The notes: generated from the sequence alone by a model not told the origin. Counted from the first letter of the stretch, positions 8,613 to 18,618 are shown. The stretch: DNA of 64,000 nucleotides from Pseudomonas sp. PSKL.D1 (GCF_028898945.1 NZ_CP118607.1:5628001-5692000), one strand, 5' to 3'. A program made the numbers and translations.

Positions 8613-9670
8613 GCTGGCGCGCTGGCCGGGGTAGCAGGAGTGGCAGGTGTTGCCGAGTTGGTTACCGGTGCACTTGCAGCAGGGGTAGCTGGCTTGGTTT
8701 CGGCTGGCTTACTGGCAGCGGGTCTGGTGGTGCGTGGTTTGGCGGGGGCTTTTACAGCGGGTTTGGCGGCAGGCTTGGCGGCGGCAGGCTTGGCAGCAGC
8801 AGGTTTTGCTGCAGGCTTGGCAGCGGCAGGTTTAGCCGGTGCTTTGGCGGCGGCGGGTTTTGCAGCTGCAGGTTTTGCAGCAGCTTTGGCCGGTGCTTTG
8901 GCCACTGCAGGTTTAGCCGCAGGCTTGGCAGCTGCTGGTTTGGCCGGTGCTGTTTTGGCTGCAGGCTTGGCAGCGGCAGCTTTGGCAGCAACAGGTTTGG
9001 CGGCTGGCTTGGCCGCAGCCGCTTTGGCCGGTGCCTTGGCAGCAGCAGGCTTGGCGGCTGCCGTTTTGGCCGGAGCCTTCGCAGCGGCAGGTTTAGCAGC
9101 TGGCTTGGCCGTAGCCGTTTTCGCCGGCGCCTTGGCAGCAACGGGTTTGGCAGCTGCCCGGGCAGGTGCCTTGGCGGCCGCAGGTTTGGCCGGTGCCTTT
9201 GCCGCAGGTTTCGATGCAGTTTTGGCTGGGGCTTTGGCTACAGCAGGTTTCGCCGCCTTGGCTGCTACTGCGCGCTGATCAAGTGCCTTGCCAGCAGCCT
9301 CACGCACCTTACCCACGCCCTGGGCCAGCTTCAGGCTTTCCTGCGCATCGCGCTTGAGGTGCTGAATATAAGTGCGAGTTTGCGTTTGGCGCTCTTTGAG
9401 CGAGTCGAGCAGCCCTTCAAGTTCGCCAATTGCTTTTTGAGCTTTACCTTGAGCTTTGGCTTTGCCTGCCTTGGCTGCGTCTTGCAACTTCAGGCGGCCG
9501 TTATGCAGTTTTTCCTGGGCCTTGACGCGCTGCTTTTCCAACTTGGCCAGCAGTTTTTCCGCATCAGCCAGCGCTTGCGAGCAGGCATCTTCCAAATGTT
9601 CGAGCAGGCTGCCCGAAAGTTGCTGGAGCAGGTGCAACGGTGTACTTACTGGCTTCTTCTTGGCCGACAT
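8588..9670 (-). CDS. algP: AlgP, histone H1-like regulatory protein
   Basis: A 360-residue basic protein. Residues 1 to ~125 form a coiled-coil-like region (LEHLEDACSQALADAEKLLA, LKRDAQESLKLAQGVGKVRE). The rest is a long low-complexity tail built from Ala-Lys-Pro units (KPAAK, KAPAK repeated dozens of times) ending in Ser/Ala/Pro. This is the AlgP (AlgR3) layout, a histone H1-like DNA-binding protein linked to alginate gene control in P. aeruginosa. Its position near algQ and algR agrees. The repeats make the gene prone to length change. ATG 9670 has AGGAGGTAAACC upstream. Confidence 0.93.
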   Translation of the reverse strand: MSAKKKPVSTPLHLLQQLSGSLLEHLEDACSQALADAEKLLAKLEKQRVKAQEKLHNGRLKLQDAAKAGKAKAQGKAQKAIGELEGLLDSLKERQTQTRTYIQHLKRDAQESLKLAQGVGKVREAAGKALDQRAVAAKAAKPAVAKAPAKTASKPAAKAPAKPAAAKAPARAAAKPVAAKAPAKTATAKPAAKPAAAKAPAKTAAAKPAAAKAPAKAAAAKPAAKPVAAKAAAAKPAAKTAPAKPAAAKPAAKPAVAKAPAKAAAKPAAAKPAAAKAPAKPAAAKPAAKPAAAKPAAAKPAAKPAVKAPAKPRTTRPAASKPAETKPATPAASAPVTNSATPATPATPASAPAQAPSSAS

Positions 9671-9894
9671 GGTTTACCTCCTGGCTGACGAGATTGCGGC
9701 TCATACTATGCTTCTGCTGCTACCGCCGCTAGGGCATGTTGACAGTATCGGCGGCGCCGCGTTGCATGCCTGGGCAAAGTTGTTATCTTGCAGCTCCGTG
9801 CAAGTGTAGTTGCTTAACAAAGTATTGCTGATATTTACGTTTATCTCGCCAACAAGGCTGGCATACTTTCCCGCTCAATGAGCCGGAGTTGACC
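9671..9894. promoter_or_regulatory. Divergent intergenic region between algP and the FKBP gene
   Basis: About 220 bp must hold the promoters of algP (minus) and the FKBP isomerase gene (plus). A TTGACA hexamer occurs near 9738, but I see no -10 element at proper spacing that I would defend. No hairpin or other gene is visible. Confidence 0.35.
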
Positions 9895-10560
9895 ATGCCT
9901 CGTTCTCTGTTTCTCAGCCTGTATCTGGCAGCGCCATTTGCGCTGGCGGCCACTGAAGCGCCTACCGCGAATGAACACGACCTCGCTTACAGCCTGGGCG
10001 CAAGCCTGGGGGAGCGCCTGCGCCAGGAAGTGCCAGGGCTGCAACTGGACGCGCTGGTCGAAGGGCTGCGCCAGTCATATCAAGGCCAGCCGCTGAAGCT
10101 CGACAACGCGCGCATGCAAGCCATTTTGCAACAGCACGAAGAGCAGGCGAACAAGGCGGCAGTGGACGCCGAGACAGCCAAGCTTCAGGCGGTCGAAACG
10201 CGGTTCATGGCCAACGAACGGGCGCGCGCCGGGGTTCACGAACTGCCTGAAGGCGTACTCTACAGCGAGCTGAAAAGCGGCAATGGCACCCAGCCAAAAG
10301 CGGACGGCAAGGTTCAGGTGCGTTACGTGGGCAAACTGCCGGATGGGTCGGTTTTTGATCAGAACCAGCAGCCCCAGTGGTTCAAGCTGGACTCGGTAAT
10401 CGAAGGGTGGCAGGTGGCCCTGCCGCATATGAAGGCGGGTTCGAAATGGCGGTTGGTGATTCCGTCGGCACAAGCCTATGGGGCAGAGGGCGCGGGAGAC
10501 CTGATTGCGCCCTACACTCCACTGGTGTTCGAAATCGAGCTGCTGGCAGTCGGCGACTGA
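9895..10560 (+). CDS. FKBP-type peptidyl-prolyl cis-trans isomerase
   Basis: A 221-residue exported protein: a signal peptide (MPRSLFLSLYLAAPFALAAT), an FKBP_N dimerisation domain (about 25-120: DLAYSLGASLGERL) and a C-terminal FKBP domain (about 128-221) with VQVRYVGKLPDGSVFDQ, GWQVALPHMKAGSKWRLVIP and YGAEGAGDLIAPYTPLVFE. This is the FklB/Mip-like architecture for periplasmic prolyl isomerisation. The Asp and Tyr positions expected in the active site are present. ATG 9895 has CCGGAG six bases upstream; an in-frame TTG lies two codons earlier. It is convergent with algQ. Confidence 0.88.
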   Translation: MPRSLFLSLYLAAPFALAATEAPTANEHDLAYSLGASLGERLRQEVPGLQLDALVEGLRQSYQGQPLKLDNARMQAILQQHEEQANKAAVDAETAKLQAVETRFMANERARAGVHELPEGVLYSELKSGNGTQPKADGKVQVRYVGKLPDGSVFDQNQQPQWFKLDSVIEGWQVALPHMKAGSKWRLVIPSAQAYGAEGAGDLIAPYTPLVFEIELLAVGD

Positions 10561-10569
10561 AGCCGTGCA

Positions 10570-11040
10570 TCACGCCTCGACCACGTCCTCTTCCTTGTGC
10601 GCGTTGTGCAGCACCTCGATCAAGCAGTCTTCCAGCTCGAAGCGCTCATGCAAAAGGCTACCGAGCTTGCCAAGCTTCTCGGCGAAACGCTCGGTGTCTT
10701 TGCATTCAGCCTTTGCGCAATGGTCGTTGAAGGCCAATGCGATCTGGGTGGTGTCATTGATCCGCGGGTTGATTTCTTCTGCCAGCTTCAGCGCCTTCTC
10801 ATCCCCGAACGCCTTGGCTTCACTGACCAATTGCTCGCAGACTTCGAAGTGCCACGCAGAAACATAATCGACCAGGAGCGCACAAAAGTCCCCGTTGGTG
10901 TCCTTGTCGGCGAAGGCCGCCTTCCCATCGCGCAATGCGCGGAAAGCCTGCACCAGCTGCTCGCGCTCCTCGAGCCAACGATCGATCAGACTGTGAACCC
11001 CGCCCCAGCGTTCCTGAGCGTTCTGACAACTATCGAGCAT
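10570..11040 (-). CDS. algQ: AlgQ/Rsd, anti-sigma-70 factor
   Basis: A 156-residue helical protein of the Rsd/AlgQ family, which binds region 4 of sigma-70 and modulates alginate and stationary-phase genes in Pseudomonas. It begins MLDSCQNAQERWGGVHSLID and carries the conserved LVDYVSAWHFEVCEQL and INPRINDTTQIALAFNDHCA segments. ATG 11040 follows AAGGGAAGA; the open frame upstream is not conserved. It sits between dsbB and algP, as in P. aeruginosa. Confidence 0.92.
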   Translation of the reverse strand: MLDSCQNAQERWGGVHSLIDRWLEEREQLVQAFRALRDGKAAFADKDTNGDFCALLVDYVSAWHFEVCEQLVSEAKAFGDEKALKLAEEINPRINDTTQIALAFNDHCAKAECKDTERFAEKLGKLGSLLHERFELEDCLIEVLHNAHKEEDVVEA

Positions 11041-11270
11041 GACGATTCTTCCCTTCTGGGTAGATGCCGCTGCACCTCGCACCTCAACCGTGCAGCACAA
11101 AGGTGACATCAGCAGGACGGCATCGAGCAGTTGTGTTTTCGGTATGCGTGCTGCGAGATTATTCCCGCGCGTGCTGAGCATCAAGGTACGCAGCTGACAA
11201 AGTTCATACAAGCGTTTAATACCTTGAACCGTCACCACTGGTCGAACGAATGCCCCGGCCTTGCGCCAGG

Positions 11271-11777
11271 TCAAATTCTGCCCAGTGTGCGGAAACGATA
11301 CGCCAGCAGGCAAATCAAGGGCAGCGCCGCCAAACACAGGAACGCCAGCATGCTCCACTCTGGCAGGGTCAGGTCGAGAAAGCTCCAGGTCATGGCGCTG
11401 CAATCAGGCCCTCCCAGCAACAGCTGGCTGGCTGCTTCATCCCATGGGCTGTCCAGCAACCCCCAAATCGACATCGGGCACTCATCGAAGAAGTTATCTG
11501 CCCCTTGCAACCACACATGCCGAGCCGCCAGGAAAACGCCGGCAGTCGCGCTTGCCAGCGCAAGGCGCGCATACCTCAGTGTGCCGCGGACACCAGGGCC
11601 GTGCACCGCTGCGGCAAAACATATCAAGGCATAGACGCCAAGCAGCAAGCGCTGGCTCAAACACAGCGGGCAAGGCAGCAAACCCAGGCTGGACTCCAGT
11701 TGGAAGGACGCAAGCAGCACACCCAGCGAGGCAAGGCAGGCAGGGGCAAAGAAGGCGCGCAATCGGGCCGGCAGCAT
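11271..11777 (-). CDS. dsbB: DsbB disulfide bond formation protein B
   Basis: A 168-residue inner-membrane protein with four membrane helices. The periplasmic CPLC motif (SSLGLLPCPLCLSQR, near residue 40) and a second cysteine pair in the second loop (DECPMS and GPDCSA) match DsbB, which reoxidises DsbA and passes electrons to ubiquinone. The ATG at 11777 begins MLPARLRAFFAP just before the first helix; 30 further codons upstream look non-coding. It is on the same strand as algQ, with a 230-bp gap. P. putida-group strains often carry more than one DsbB. Confidence 0.9.
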   Translation of the reverse strand: MLPARLRAFFAPACLASLGVLLASFQLESSLGLLPCPLCLSQRLLLGVYALICFAAAVHGPGVRGTLRYARLALASATAGVFLAARHVWLQGADNFFDECPMSIWGLLDSPWDEAASQLLLGGPDCSAMTWSFLDLTLPEWSMLAFLCLAALPLICLLAYRFRTLGRI

Positions 11778-11963
11778 GGGCGGTGAAGTCCCGGGACAAT
11801 GAAGTGACTTGAAACGGTAGAGGAAAGGCGCACTTTGTTTCAAGGCGCTACAGGGTTGAGAAGGCACTGAGAGTTGAGTGAATTCTCTACCTGATTTGTA
11901 GGAAAGTTCCGATGGGACGAATTCTGGAAATAACTTGTTTCGTCGGAAGATTTACCAACCCCA

Positions 11964-11997
11964 TGAACCCGCACGCTAGCGCGGGCTCATGGGTTGC
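11964..11997 (-). terminator. Hairpin after hemY
   Basis: CCCATGAACCCGC and GCGGGCTCATGGG (about 11970-11992) form a 13-bp stem with one mismatch around a CACGCTA-type loop, directly after the hemY stop. The following tract on the minus strand (GGTTGGTAAATC) is only weakly T-rich, so termination efficiency is uncertain. Confidence 0.5.
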
Positions 11998-13236
11998 TCA
12001 GGCGCGAGCGCCGTCCGGGAGAGGCAAGGCCAGCAGGCGTTCATCCAGCAAGCCGAGGCCTTCCTGGAACAGTTGGTTACTGCGCTCGGTCTCACCAAGG
12101 CCGGCGAGCAGCCTGGCAAGCTCGGCACACGCTTCCGGGTTACGTTCCATCTGCAAGCTGCTTTCAAGGTAGTCACGCGCCTTGCCCCACAAGCGGTTCT
12201 GCAAGCTCAACCGGCCGAGGGTGAGCAGCAGGCTCGGATCTTTCGGATGGGCCTTGAGCCAACCCTCGGCAGTTTGCAGCTGCCGCGCAGGGTCATCGCC
12301 GCGCACCAGGCCATACAGCCGGGCGAGGTGGCTTTCGTACTCGCGCTTGAGGGCAGTTCGCAGCACCTGCTCGGCTTCCCCTTGAGCCCCTGCCTGGCGC
12401 AGCTGTTCGGCGTAGGCCAGCACCAGTTGCGGCTCCTGGCGTTGAGCAGAGGTCAGTTGTTGCCAGGCGCGCTCAAGGGCCTGACGTGCAGTTTGAGCGT
12501 CCTCGCCCCGGGTAGCTGCCAGGCAGAGGTTCTGCCCCCACGCGCGTTGCTCCAGCGCCGCCAATTCAGTGGCAGGCAAGACCTTACCTTTGCGCAGGTC
12601 TGGCAGCAAACGGATGAGTGCCGACCAATCGCCGCGCTCCAGATACAGACGCTGCAAAAGGCGCAATACCTGGTTGTTGTGCGGGTGCCGCTCTTGCATG
12701 GCCAGCAGGGTTTCCAGAGCACCATCGGATTCGCCCCGGTCCAGCTGCAGCTGTGCGTGGGTCAGGGCAATGGCCAGCTCTGCCTCGGGCTGGCGCTCCA
12801 GCGCACGCTCCAGCAAATTGTCGCTTTCATCCTTGCGACCTTGCTCGTTGGCCGCACGGGCGGCGCCAAGGTAGTAGAGCAATGGCTGGCGCTCATGCTC
12901 AGCGGCGCGGTGCAAATGACGCTGGGCGCTGGCCCAGCGGCCTTCGGCCAGGTCCAGTTGACCCTGCTCGATGGCGATACGTACCCGGCGGCTGCGGTTA
13001 CGCCGCGACCACGGGTTTACCACCCCGCTGGAGGTCAGCATCAGCCCGACCAGATAGCGCAGCAACAGCAACAGCACGACGATACCGACCAGCGCGGCCA
13101 GCGCGGCCCACAACCCGGACTGATAGCGGAAGCCGCCATAGGAAATCAGCACGTAGCCACTGTGCTTGGCCACCGCGATGCCCAACGCTGCAGCCACCAC
13201 AATGGCCACCACGGCCAGCAGGTAGACGCGTTTCAT
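11998..13236 (-). CDS. hemY: HemY, TPR protein of the heme operon
   Basis: A 412-residue inner-membrane protein with two N-terminal helices (about 1-20 and 38-65) and a long TPR-like helical region (GRWASAQRHLHRAAEHE, LLYYLGAARAANEQGR). It is the gammaproteobacterial HemY of the hemCDXY operon, not protoporphyrinogen oxidase; a scaffolding role in heme assembly is proposed for the family. Its ATG overlaps the hemX stop (ATGA at 13233-13236), indicating translational coupling. It is the last gene of the operon. Confidence 0.92.
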   Translation of the reverse strand: MKRVYLLAVVAIVVAAALGIAVAKHSGYVLISYGGFRYQSGLWAALAALVGIVVLLLLLRYLVGLMLTSSGVVNPWSRRNRSRRVRIAIEQGQLDLAEGRWASAQRHLHRAAEHERQPLLYYLGAARAANEQGRKDESDNLLERALERQPEAELAIALTHAQLQLDRGESDGALETLLAMQERHPHNNQVLRLLQRLYLERGDWSALIRLLPDLRKGKVLPATELAALEQRAWGQNLCLAATRGEDAQTARQALERAWQQLTSAQRQEPQLVLAYAEQLRQAGAQGEAEQVLRTALKREYESHLARLYGLVRGDDPARQLQTAEGWLKAHPKDPSLLLTLGRLSLQNRLWGKARDYLESSLQMERNPEACAELARLLAGLGETERSNQLFQEGLGLLDERLLALPLPDGARA

Positions 13237-14333
13237 TGTTTGCCCCCCTCGGCTTCGGCGGGCAGATGGCGGCGCTGGATGTACGCTTGCACCGCAGCCA
13301 GGCTTTCGCTCAGGTCAGGTGTAACGACCGAGACGGGTTGGTCGGCCAATGCATTGAGGCTGTCCAGCATGGCTTTGCTTTGCGGGTTGTCGGCATTGAA
13401 GTTGGCCAGCAACACACTGCGTGCGTCGTCCAGGGCTTGGGTATAAACCTTGCCTTCGCCGTTCAGCGCTGCCCATTGGGCTTGTTCGATGGTCAGGCTC
13501 AGGGCCAGACGCAATTGGTTGAGCGACTGCCCGGCCAACAAGGGCCGCACGTTCTCATCGGCATTGAAATCGACCTGGAAATACTTGGAGATCTCGGCCC
13601 ACCATTGCGAGAGCCGGCTGGCGCCGTCCCCATCAGAAGTGAGCGCGCCCATTGCATCGGCGTTGCTATCAAACTCCGGAGACTGGGCACTGAGTTGCTG
13701 CACCAGTTCACGCTGGGCTGCAAGCTTGAGGAACAAGCCGGTTCGGTCTGGTTGCTGGGTGCTGTTCAGGGTGGCAAGGCTGCGCGCCAGTTGCTCACGG
13801 GCAGCAAAGGCGCCCGGGTCGCTTTGCTCACGCAGGATTTCATCTGCGCCTTCCACCAATGCCTTCGCGCTGGTGATGTCCTGCAGCGCCGAAAGCCGCA
13901 GCGTTGCCAGGCGCAGCAGGTGCTCGGCTTCAGCCAGGCGCCACTCCTTGCGGCTTTCGCCAAGCACCGTTTCCAGCCGCTGGCTCAGGCGTTGCTGGTC
14001 ACCCTGCAGCTGCGCCACCAAACGGCGACGGTCTTCCAGTTCACTGGCCGCCGGCAGGCTCGCCAGTTGAGCGCTGATTTGCTGCTCACGTTGCTGCAGG
14101 GCCGCCGCACGCTGGTTCAACGCTTCGAGGTGCTGGCCTTGGCTCACTTCACTGCCTTGCAGCTGCCGCACCTGCCAGACACCCCAACCGCCCACCGCAA
14201 CCCCTGCAGCCCCCACCAGCAGGGCCAAAAGCGCCAGGCCACTGCCAGTGCGCCTGGCGGGAACGGGAGTAGCCGCTGGTGTCGGCTCCTGGGCCGACGG
14301 CTGATCATTGTTGGACAAGACAGTTTCGCTCAC
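13233..14333 (-). CDS. hemX: HemX, putative uroporphyrinogen-III C-methyltransferase-like protein
   Basis: A 366-residue membrane-anchored protein: a Pro/Ala-rich cytoplasmic start, one membrane helix (about 30-55; LALLALLVGAAGVAVGGWGV), a coiled coil (QRAAALQQREQQISAQLASL) and a periplasmic helical domain. It is called uroporphyrinogen-III C-methyltransferase by name only; it lacks the SAM-binding domain of true CobA enzymes. The GTG at 14333 is chosen because AAAGGATGG precedes it; an ATG at 14360 in frame is the alternative. The end overlaps the hemY start by 4 bp. Confidence 0.88.
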   Translation of the reverse strand: MSETVLSNNDQPSAQEPTPAATPVPARRTGSGLALLALLVGAAGVAVGGWGVWQVRQLQGSEVSQGQHLEALNQRAAALQQREQQISAQLASLPAASELEDRRRLVAQLQGDQQRLSQRLETVLGESRKEWRLAEAEHLLRLATLRLSALQDITSAKALVEGADEILREQSDPGAFAAREQLARSLATLNSTQQPDRTGLFLKLAAQRELVQQLSAQSPEFDSNADAMGALTSDGDGASRLSQWWAEISKYFQVDFNADENVRPLLAGQSLNQLRLALSLTIEQAQWAALNGEGKVYTQALDDARSVLLANFNADNPQSKAMLDSLNALADQPVSVVTPDLSESLAAVQAYIQRRHLPAEAEGGKQ

Positions 14334-14379
14334 GTATCCATCCTTTGCATGGGGGCGCATCGCTCTGATGCTCAGCGCC

Positions 14380-15147
14380 TTAAGAGGCAGGTGCAGCGCT
14401 GCGCTGCACGGCTGCCAGCAAGGCCGCGGCACTCGCGCCACGGCAATCCACAACCTGTTGGGCCCCTGCGGCCCTGGCCTGTTCGGCCACCCGTGGGCTC
14501 GGTACGAACAACGGCAGGCGCGCCAGCTGCGGCCAGTGCGCGTCGGCCATTTGCCGCAAGTGTTCAAAGCCCTGCCCACTGCTGACCACCAGACCATTGA
14601 GGCGTTCCGCTTCGATACGGCGCATCAGGGTGCCCGGCGGGTATTCCGGCAGGCAGCGGCGATACAGTTCCAGATAATCGACACTAGCACCTTGCTCCCC
14701 AAGACGCTCGGCCAGCAGTTCGCGACCTCCGACACCACGGACAATCACGACTCGTGGCGTAGGAACTGCGATAGCCTCGCGCAAGGCCGGGAGTAAGAGC
14801 AAGGCTTCGCTGTCATCACCTTGTGTAGGGAAATTCACCTTCAGACCAGCGGATTGCAGGATCCCGGCCGTGGCCTCCCCTACCGTGAACCAGCCCTTGA
14901 GCGGGGCTTGCAGCCCAGCCTGCGCTAACCGTTCCAGCAGCAGCCTGGCGGCCGGCTTGCTGACCACGATGACCGCCTGATACTGCCCCAGGGCTGAAAT
15001 ATGCTGGTGCTCGACAGGGTCGAGCACAACGGGTTCTATTGCCATCAGAGGCAAACTGCTGCTGGCCACGCCTTGCGCCGCCAGGCTTTGCGCCAATGCA
15101 ACGCACTCTTCGGCAGGCCGGGTCAGCAACAGGCGCCAAGGGCTCAC
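14380..15147 (-). CDS. hemD: Uroporphyrinogen-III synthase HemD
   Basis: A 255-residue cytosolic enzyme that cyclises hydroxymethylbilane with D-ring inversion. It shows the two-domain HemD fold: [20 protein letters not shown] at the start, [33 protein letters not shown] and the C-terminal [13 protein letters not shown]. The GTG start at 15147 overlaps the hemC stop (GTGA), so synthesis is coupled to HemC, the previous enzyme in the pathway. Confidence 0.92.
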   Translation of the reverse strand: MSPWRLLLTRPAEECVALAQSLAAQGVASSSLPLMAIEPVVLDPVEHQHISALGQYQAVIVVSKPAARLLLERLAQAGLQAPLKGWFTVGEATAGILQSAGLKVNFPTQGDDSEALLLLPALREAIAVPTPRVVIVRGVGGRELLAERLGEQGASVDYLELYRRCLPEYPPGTLMRRIEAERLNGLVVSSGQGFEHLRQMADAHWPQLARLPLFVPSPRVAEQARAAGAQQVVDCRGASAAALLAAVQRSAAPAS

Positions 15148-16085
15148 GGGTGCCCGGCCTCACCGTAGACTTCCTTGAGGATGGCTTCTGCACCCTGGCC
15201 CAGCAGGTCTTCGGCAACCTGCACGCCTAACGCCTCGGCGCTCGATCGGGGGGCGCGGGCATCGGCCACCAGCAGCTTGCCGCCGCTAGGCTGGCCGACC
15301 AGGCCGCGCAGCCAAAGCTGCCCGTCTTCAAGCACCGCGTAACACGCGATAGGCACTTGGCAACCACCGTTCAGGCGTTTGTTCAATGCGCGCTCGGCTA
15401 CTACCCGGTCGGCGGTATCAACATGGTGCAGCGGTGCCAGCAACGCATGGATCTCCTTGTCGGCGCTGCGGCACTCGATCCCAACGGCACCCTGACCACC
15501 CGCCGGCAGGCTGTCGTCGACACTGATCGAGGAGGTGATGCGGTTTTCAAACCCAAGGCGAATCAAACCCGCGGCGGCAAGAATGATGGCGTCGTACTCA
15601 CCGGCATCAAGCTTGGCCAGGCGCGTGTTGACGTTACCGCGCAGGAACTGGATTTTCAGGTCCGGGCGGCGTGCCAGCAACTGGGCCTGGCGGCGCAGGC
15701 TGGACGTACCCACGACGCTGCCGGCAGGCAGCGCCTCAAGGCTGGAGAAGGTATTGGAAACAAAGGCATCACGCGGGTCTTCCCGCTCGCAGATGCAGTA
15801 CAGCCCCAGGCCCTCGGGGAAATCCATCGGCACGTCTTTCATCGAGTGCACGGCGATGTCGGCTTCATTGTCCAGCAGGGCGGTTTCCAGCTCTTTGACA
15901 AACAGGCCCTTGCCGCCGATTTTCGCCAAAGGCGCATCAAGCAGCTTGTCACCACGGCTGACCATGGGCACCAAGGTCACCAGCAGGCCAGGATGCGCCT
16001 GCTCCAGGCGGGCTTTGACGTATTCGGCCTGCCACAAGGCCAAGGCGCTTTTACGGGTGGCAATACGGATTTCGCGAGTGGACAT
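15144..16085 (-). CDS. hemC: Porphobilinogen deaminase HemC
   Basis: A 313-residue enzyme that joins four porphobilinogens into hydroxymethylbilane. Diagnostic segments are [71 protein letters not shown] and [13 protein letters not shown], where the Cys near residue 242 carries the dipyrromethane cofactor. It is the first gene of hemCDXY, 77 bp downstream of algR, the usual Pseudomonas arrangement. Confidence 0.96.
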   Translation of the reverse strand: MSTREIRIATRKSALALWQAEYVKARLEQAHPGLLVTLVPMVSRGDKLLDAPLAKIGGKGLFVKELETALLDNEADIAVHSMKDVPMDFPEGLGLYCICEREDPRDAFVSNTFSSLEALPAGSVVGTSSLRRQAQLLARRPDLKIQFLRGNVNTRLAKLDAGEYDAIILAAAGLIRLGFENRITSSISVDDSLPAGGQGAVGIECRSADKEIHALLAPLHHVDTADRVVAERALNKRLNGGCQVPIACYAVLEDGQLWLRGLVGQPSGGKLLVADARAPRSSAEALGVQVAEDLLGQGAEAILKEVYGEAGHP

Positions 16086-16162
16086 GAAACGCCCCGATCC
16101 AGAGAAATGCTGCCGATGATAGCAGCATCGCCTGTTCTACGAGGGTTGTGTATGCGTTTGCG

Positions 16163-16906
16163 TCAAAGCGTCTGCATCATCTTGCGCACGCCGGCCACAT
16201 GCCGGCGGCTCACCGTCAGGGCATCACCGTCCAGGCCTTTGAGGAACAGCTGGAAGTGCCCAAGTGGCGTACGTTGCAGCCGCTCGATTCGCTCGCGTGC
16301 CACCAGCGCATTGCGGTGGATGCGCACGAATCGCTCACCGAATTCATCTTCCAAAGCCTTGAGCGGTTCGTCGAGCAACACTTCACCAGCCTCGTGGCGC
16401 AAGGTCACGTACTTGTGATCGGCAATGAAATAGATCACCTGCGGCAGCGGAATCAGTTCGATCCCCTTGCGGGTTCGTGCACTGATATGGCTACGCGGGC
16501 TGCCGCCTTCACTTTTGGGCCGGGTAAGTACGGCCAGCTGGCCCCGGTTGGGTTTTTCAGCCTTGCGCAAGGCATCGCGCAAGGCCTGGGGTTGAATGGG
16601 CTTGGTCACATGGCTCAGCGTGCTGTTGTTAAACGCTTCTGCACCGTACTTGTCATCACCGGTACAGAACACCACCGAAGGCGGCGCCTCGCGCTCACAC
16701 AGGCGAGCGGCAACCTGCAGGCCATCAAGGCCAGGCATGCCGATGTCCAGCAAAACCACATCGGGCTTGAGGCTTTCGATCAGCGTCAAGGCCTCCTCGC
16801 CGTTGGTGGCGCTGGGCTCCAGCACGCTGTACCCCTCCAGTTCAGCAAATAGCCGCGTCAGGCGTTCACGGGCTTGGGGTTCATCATCAACGATCAGGAC
16901 ATTCAT
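16163..16906 (-). CDS. algR: AlgR, LytTR response regulator
   Basis: A 247-residue response regulator. The N-terminal receiver domain (MNVLIVDDEPQARERLTRLF) has its phosphoacceptor at Asp54 in VVLLDIGMPGLDG. The C-terminal LytTR DNA-binding domain covers about 145-247 (IYFIADHKYVTLRHEAGEVL, FVRIHRNALVARERIERLQR). AlgR controls alginate, type IV pili and virulence genes in P. aeruginosa; algR next to hemC and argH confirms the assignment. The partner sensor (algZ/fimS), often beside it, is not in this window. Confidence 0.95.
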   Translation of the reverse strand: MNVLIVDDEPQARERLTRLFAELEGYSVLEPSATNGEEALTLIESLKPDVVLLDIGMPGLDGLQVAARLCEREAPPSVVFCTGDDKYGAEAFNNSTLSHVTKPIQPQALRDALRKAEKPNRGQLAVLTRPKSEGGSPRSHISARTRKGIELIPLPQVIYFIADHKYVTLRHEAGEVLLDEPLKALEDEFGERFVRIHRNALVARERIERLQRTPLGHFQLFLKGLDGDALTVSRRHVAGVRKMMQTL

Positions 16907-17216
16907 AATTGCTCTGGATTCCTGAGTGAGTCTCGCACAGGTATAGCGTAGACAGATGCAGGTCGAGCGACACTGCGGTCACGCTCTAGACCGATACGAA
17001 GGCCAAAGATTCACTGAGCCGACAGATTCACTGCCAGTCCTCTGTCCAACTGTAGACGGTCCGTGGAACACTGCCGTTCAATCGTTGAATATCGCTTTGC
17101 CCTGTCGTTACAGGATGATTTGCACCGATTTCTCTCGACCGGCGTCCTGCGGTTGCCGGCCCAACCCTGCTATCATCGGCGCCACTTTTTCGTTCACGCC
17201 TTCAACGAGTGAATCC
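16907..17216. promoter_or_regulatory. Divergent algR/argH intergenic region
   Basis: About 310 bp without a gene, holding the divergent promoters of algR and argH. A TATCAT hexamer at about 17170 lies 45 bp before the argH start and could be a -10, but no good -35 is at the right distance. No hairpin, REP or small gene was seen. Confidence 0.4.
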
Positions 17217-18611
17217 ATGAGCACCGACAAGACCAATCAGTCCTGGGGCGGCCGCTTCAGTGAGCCCGTCGACGCCTTCGTCGCCCGCTTCACCGCCTCG
17301 GTCGATTTCGACAAGCGCCTGTACCGCCACGACATCATGGGTTCGATCGCCCACGCCACGATGCTGGCGCAGGTCGGCGTACTCAGCGATGCCGAACGCG
17401 ACACCATCATCGACGGCCTGAACACCATTAAGGGCGAAATCGAGTCAGGCACCTTCGACTGGCGCGTCGACCTCGAAGACGTGCACATGAACATTGAAGC
17501 ACGCCTCACCGACCGTATCGGCATCACCGGCAAGAAGCTGCACACCGGCCGTAGCCGCAACGACCAGGTCGCCACCGACATCCGCCTGTGGCTGCGCGAC
17601 GAAATCGACCTGATCCTGGGCGAAATCACCCGCCTGCAACAGGGTTTGCTGGAACAGGCCGAGCGTGAAGCCGAAACCATCATGCCAGGCTTCACCCACC
17701 TGCAGACCGCCCAGCCAGTTACCTTCGGCCACCACCTGCTGGCCTGGTTCGAAATGCTCAGCCGTGACTACGAGCGCCTGGTCGACTGCCGCAAGCGCGC
17801 CAACCGCATGCCCCTGGGCAGCGCGGCACTGGCCGGCACCACCTACCCGATCGACCGCGAGCTGACCTGCAAACTGCTGGGCTTCGAAGCCGTGGCCGGC
17901 AACTCGCTGGATGGCGTTTCGGACCGCGACTTCGCCATCGAATTCTGCGCCGCCGCCAGCGTGGCGATGATGCACCTGTCGCGCTTCTCTGAAGAATTGG
18001 TGCTGTGGACCAGCGCCCAGTTCCAGTTCATCGACCTGCCAGACCGCTTCTGCACCGGCAGCTCGATCATGCCGCAAAAGAAGAACCCGGACGTCCCAGA
18101 GCTGGTACGTGGCAAGAGCGGCCGCGTGTTCGGCGCTCTGACCGGCCTGCTGACCCTGATGAAAGGCCAACCGCTGGCCTACAACAAGGACAACCAGGAA
18201 GACAAGGAGCCACTGTTCGACGCCGCCGACACCCTGCGTGATTCGCTGCGCGCTTTCGCCGACATGATCCCGGCCATCAAGCCCAAGCATGCCATCATGC
18301 GTGAAGCGGCGCTGCGCGGCTTCTCCACCGCTACCGACCTGGCCGATTACCTGGTCCGCCGCGGCCTGCCGTTCCGTGACTGCCACGAGATCGTTGGTCA
18401 CGCAGTGAAGTACGGCGTCGATACTGGCAAAGACCTGGCCGAGATGAGCCTGGATGAGCTGCGCCAGTTCAGCGACCAGATCGAGCAGGATGTGTTTGCC
18501 GTGCTGACCCTGGAAGGGTCGGTGAATGCGCGTAACCACATTGGCGGCACCGCGCCGGCGCAGGTGCGCGCGGCCGTGGTTCGCGGCAAGGCGTTGCTGG
18601 CTTCGCGTTAA
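17217..18611 (+). CDS. argH: Argininosuccinate lyase ArgH
   Basis: A 464-residue cytosolic enzyme that splits argininosuccinate into arginine and fumarate, the last step of arginine synthesis. It belongs to the fumarase/aspartase superfamily: the signature [12 protein letters not shown] near residue 283 is complete, and [13 protein letters not shown] and [18 protein letters not shown] are the other active-site segments. The ATG at 17217 gives [14 protein letters not shown], the normal ArgH start; the frame is open further upstream without conservation. Confidence 0.97.
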   Translation: MSTDKTNQSWGGRFSEPVDAFVARFTASVDFDKRLYRHDIMGSIAHATMLAQVGVLSDAERDTIIDGLNTIKGEIESGTFDWRVDLEDVHMNIEARLTDRIGITGKKLHTGRSRNDQVATDIRLWLRDEIDLILGEITRLQQGLLEQAEREAETIMPGFTHLQTAQPVTFGHHLLAWFEMLSRDYERLVDCRKRANRMPLGSAALAGTTYPIDRELTCKLLGFEAVAGNSLDGVSDRDFAIEFCAAASVAMMHLSRFSEELVLWTSAQFQFIDLPDRFCTGSSIMPQKKNPDVPELVRGKSGRVFGALTGLLTLMKGQPLAYNKDNQEDKEPLFDAADTLRDSLRAFADMIPAIKPKHAIMREAALRGFSTATDLADYLVRRGLPFRDCHEIVGHAVKYGVDTGKDLAEMSLDELRQFSDQIEQDVFAVLTLEGSVNARNHIGGTAPAQVRAAVVRGKALLASR

Positions 18612-18618
18612 TAGCCAT

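Noticed and set aside
8510..9688. Long plus-strand reading frame rich in Gly, Arg, Cys and Ser (392 codons), and another at 8640-9278 rich in Ala/Gly/Leu
   Set aside because: Both are antisense shadows of the algP repeat; composition simply mirrors the Lys-Pro-Ala codons and there is no ribosome site or conserved motif.
12618..14585. 655-codon plus-strand open frame across hemY-hemX
   Set aside because: Antisense to two well-supported genes; the translation has no family features and arises from GC-rich codon bias.
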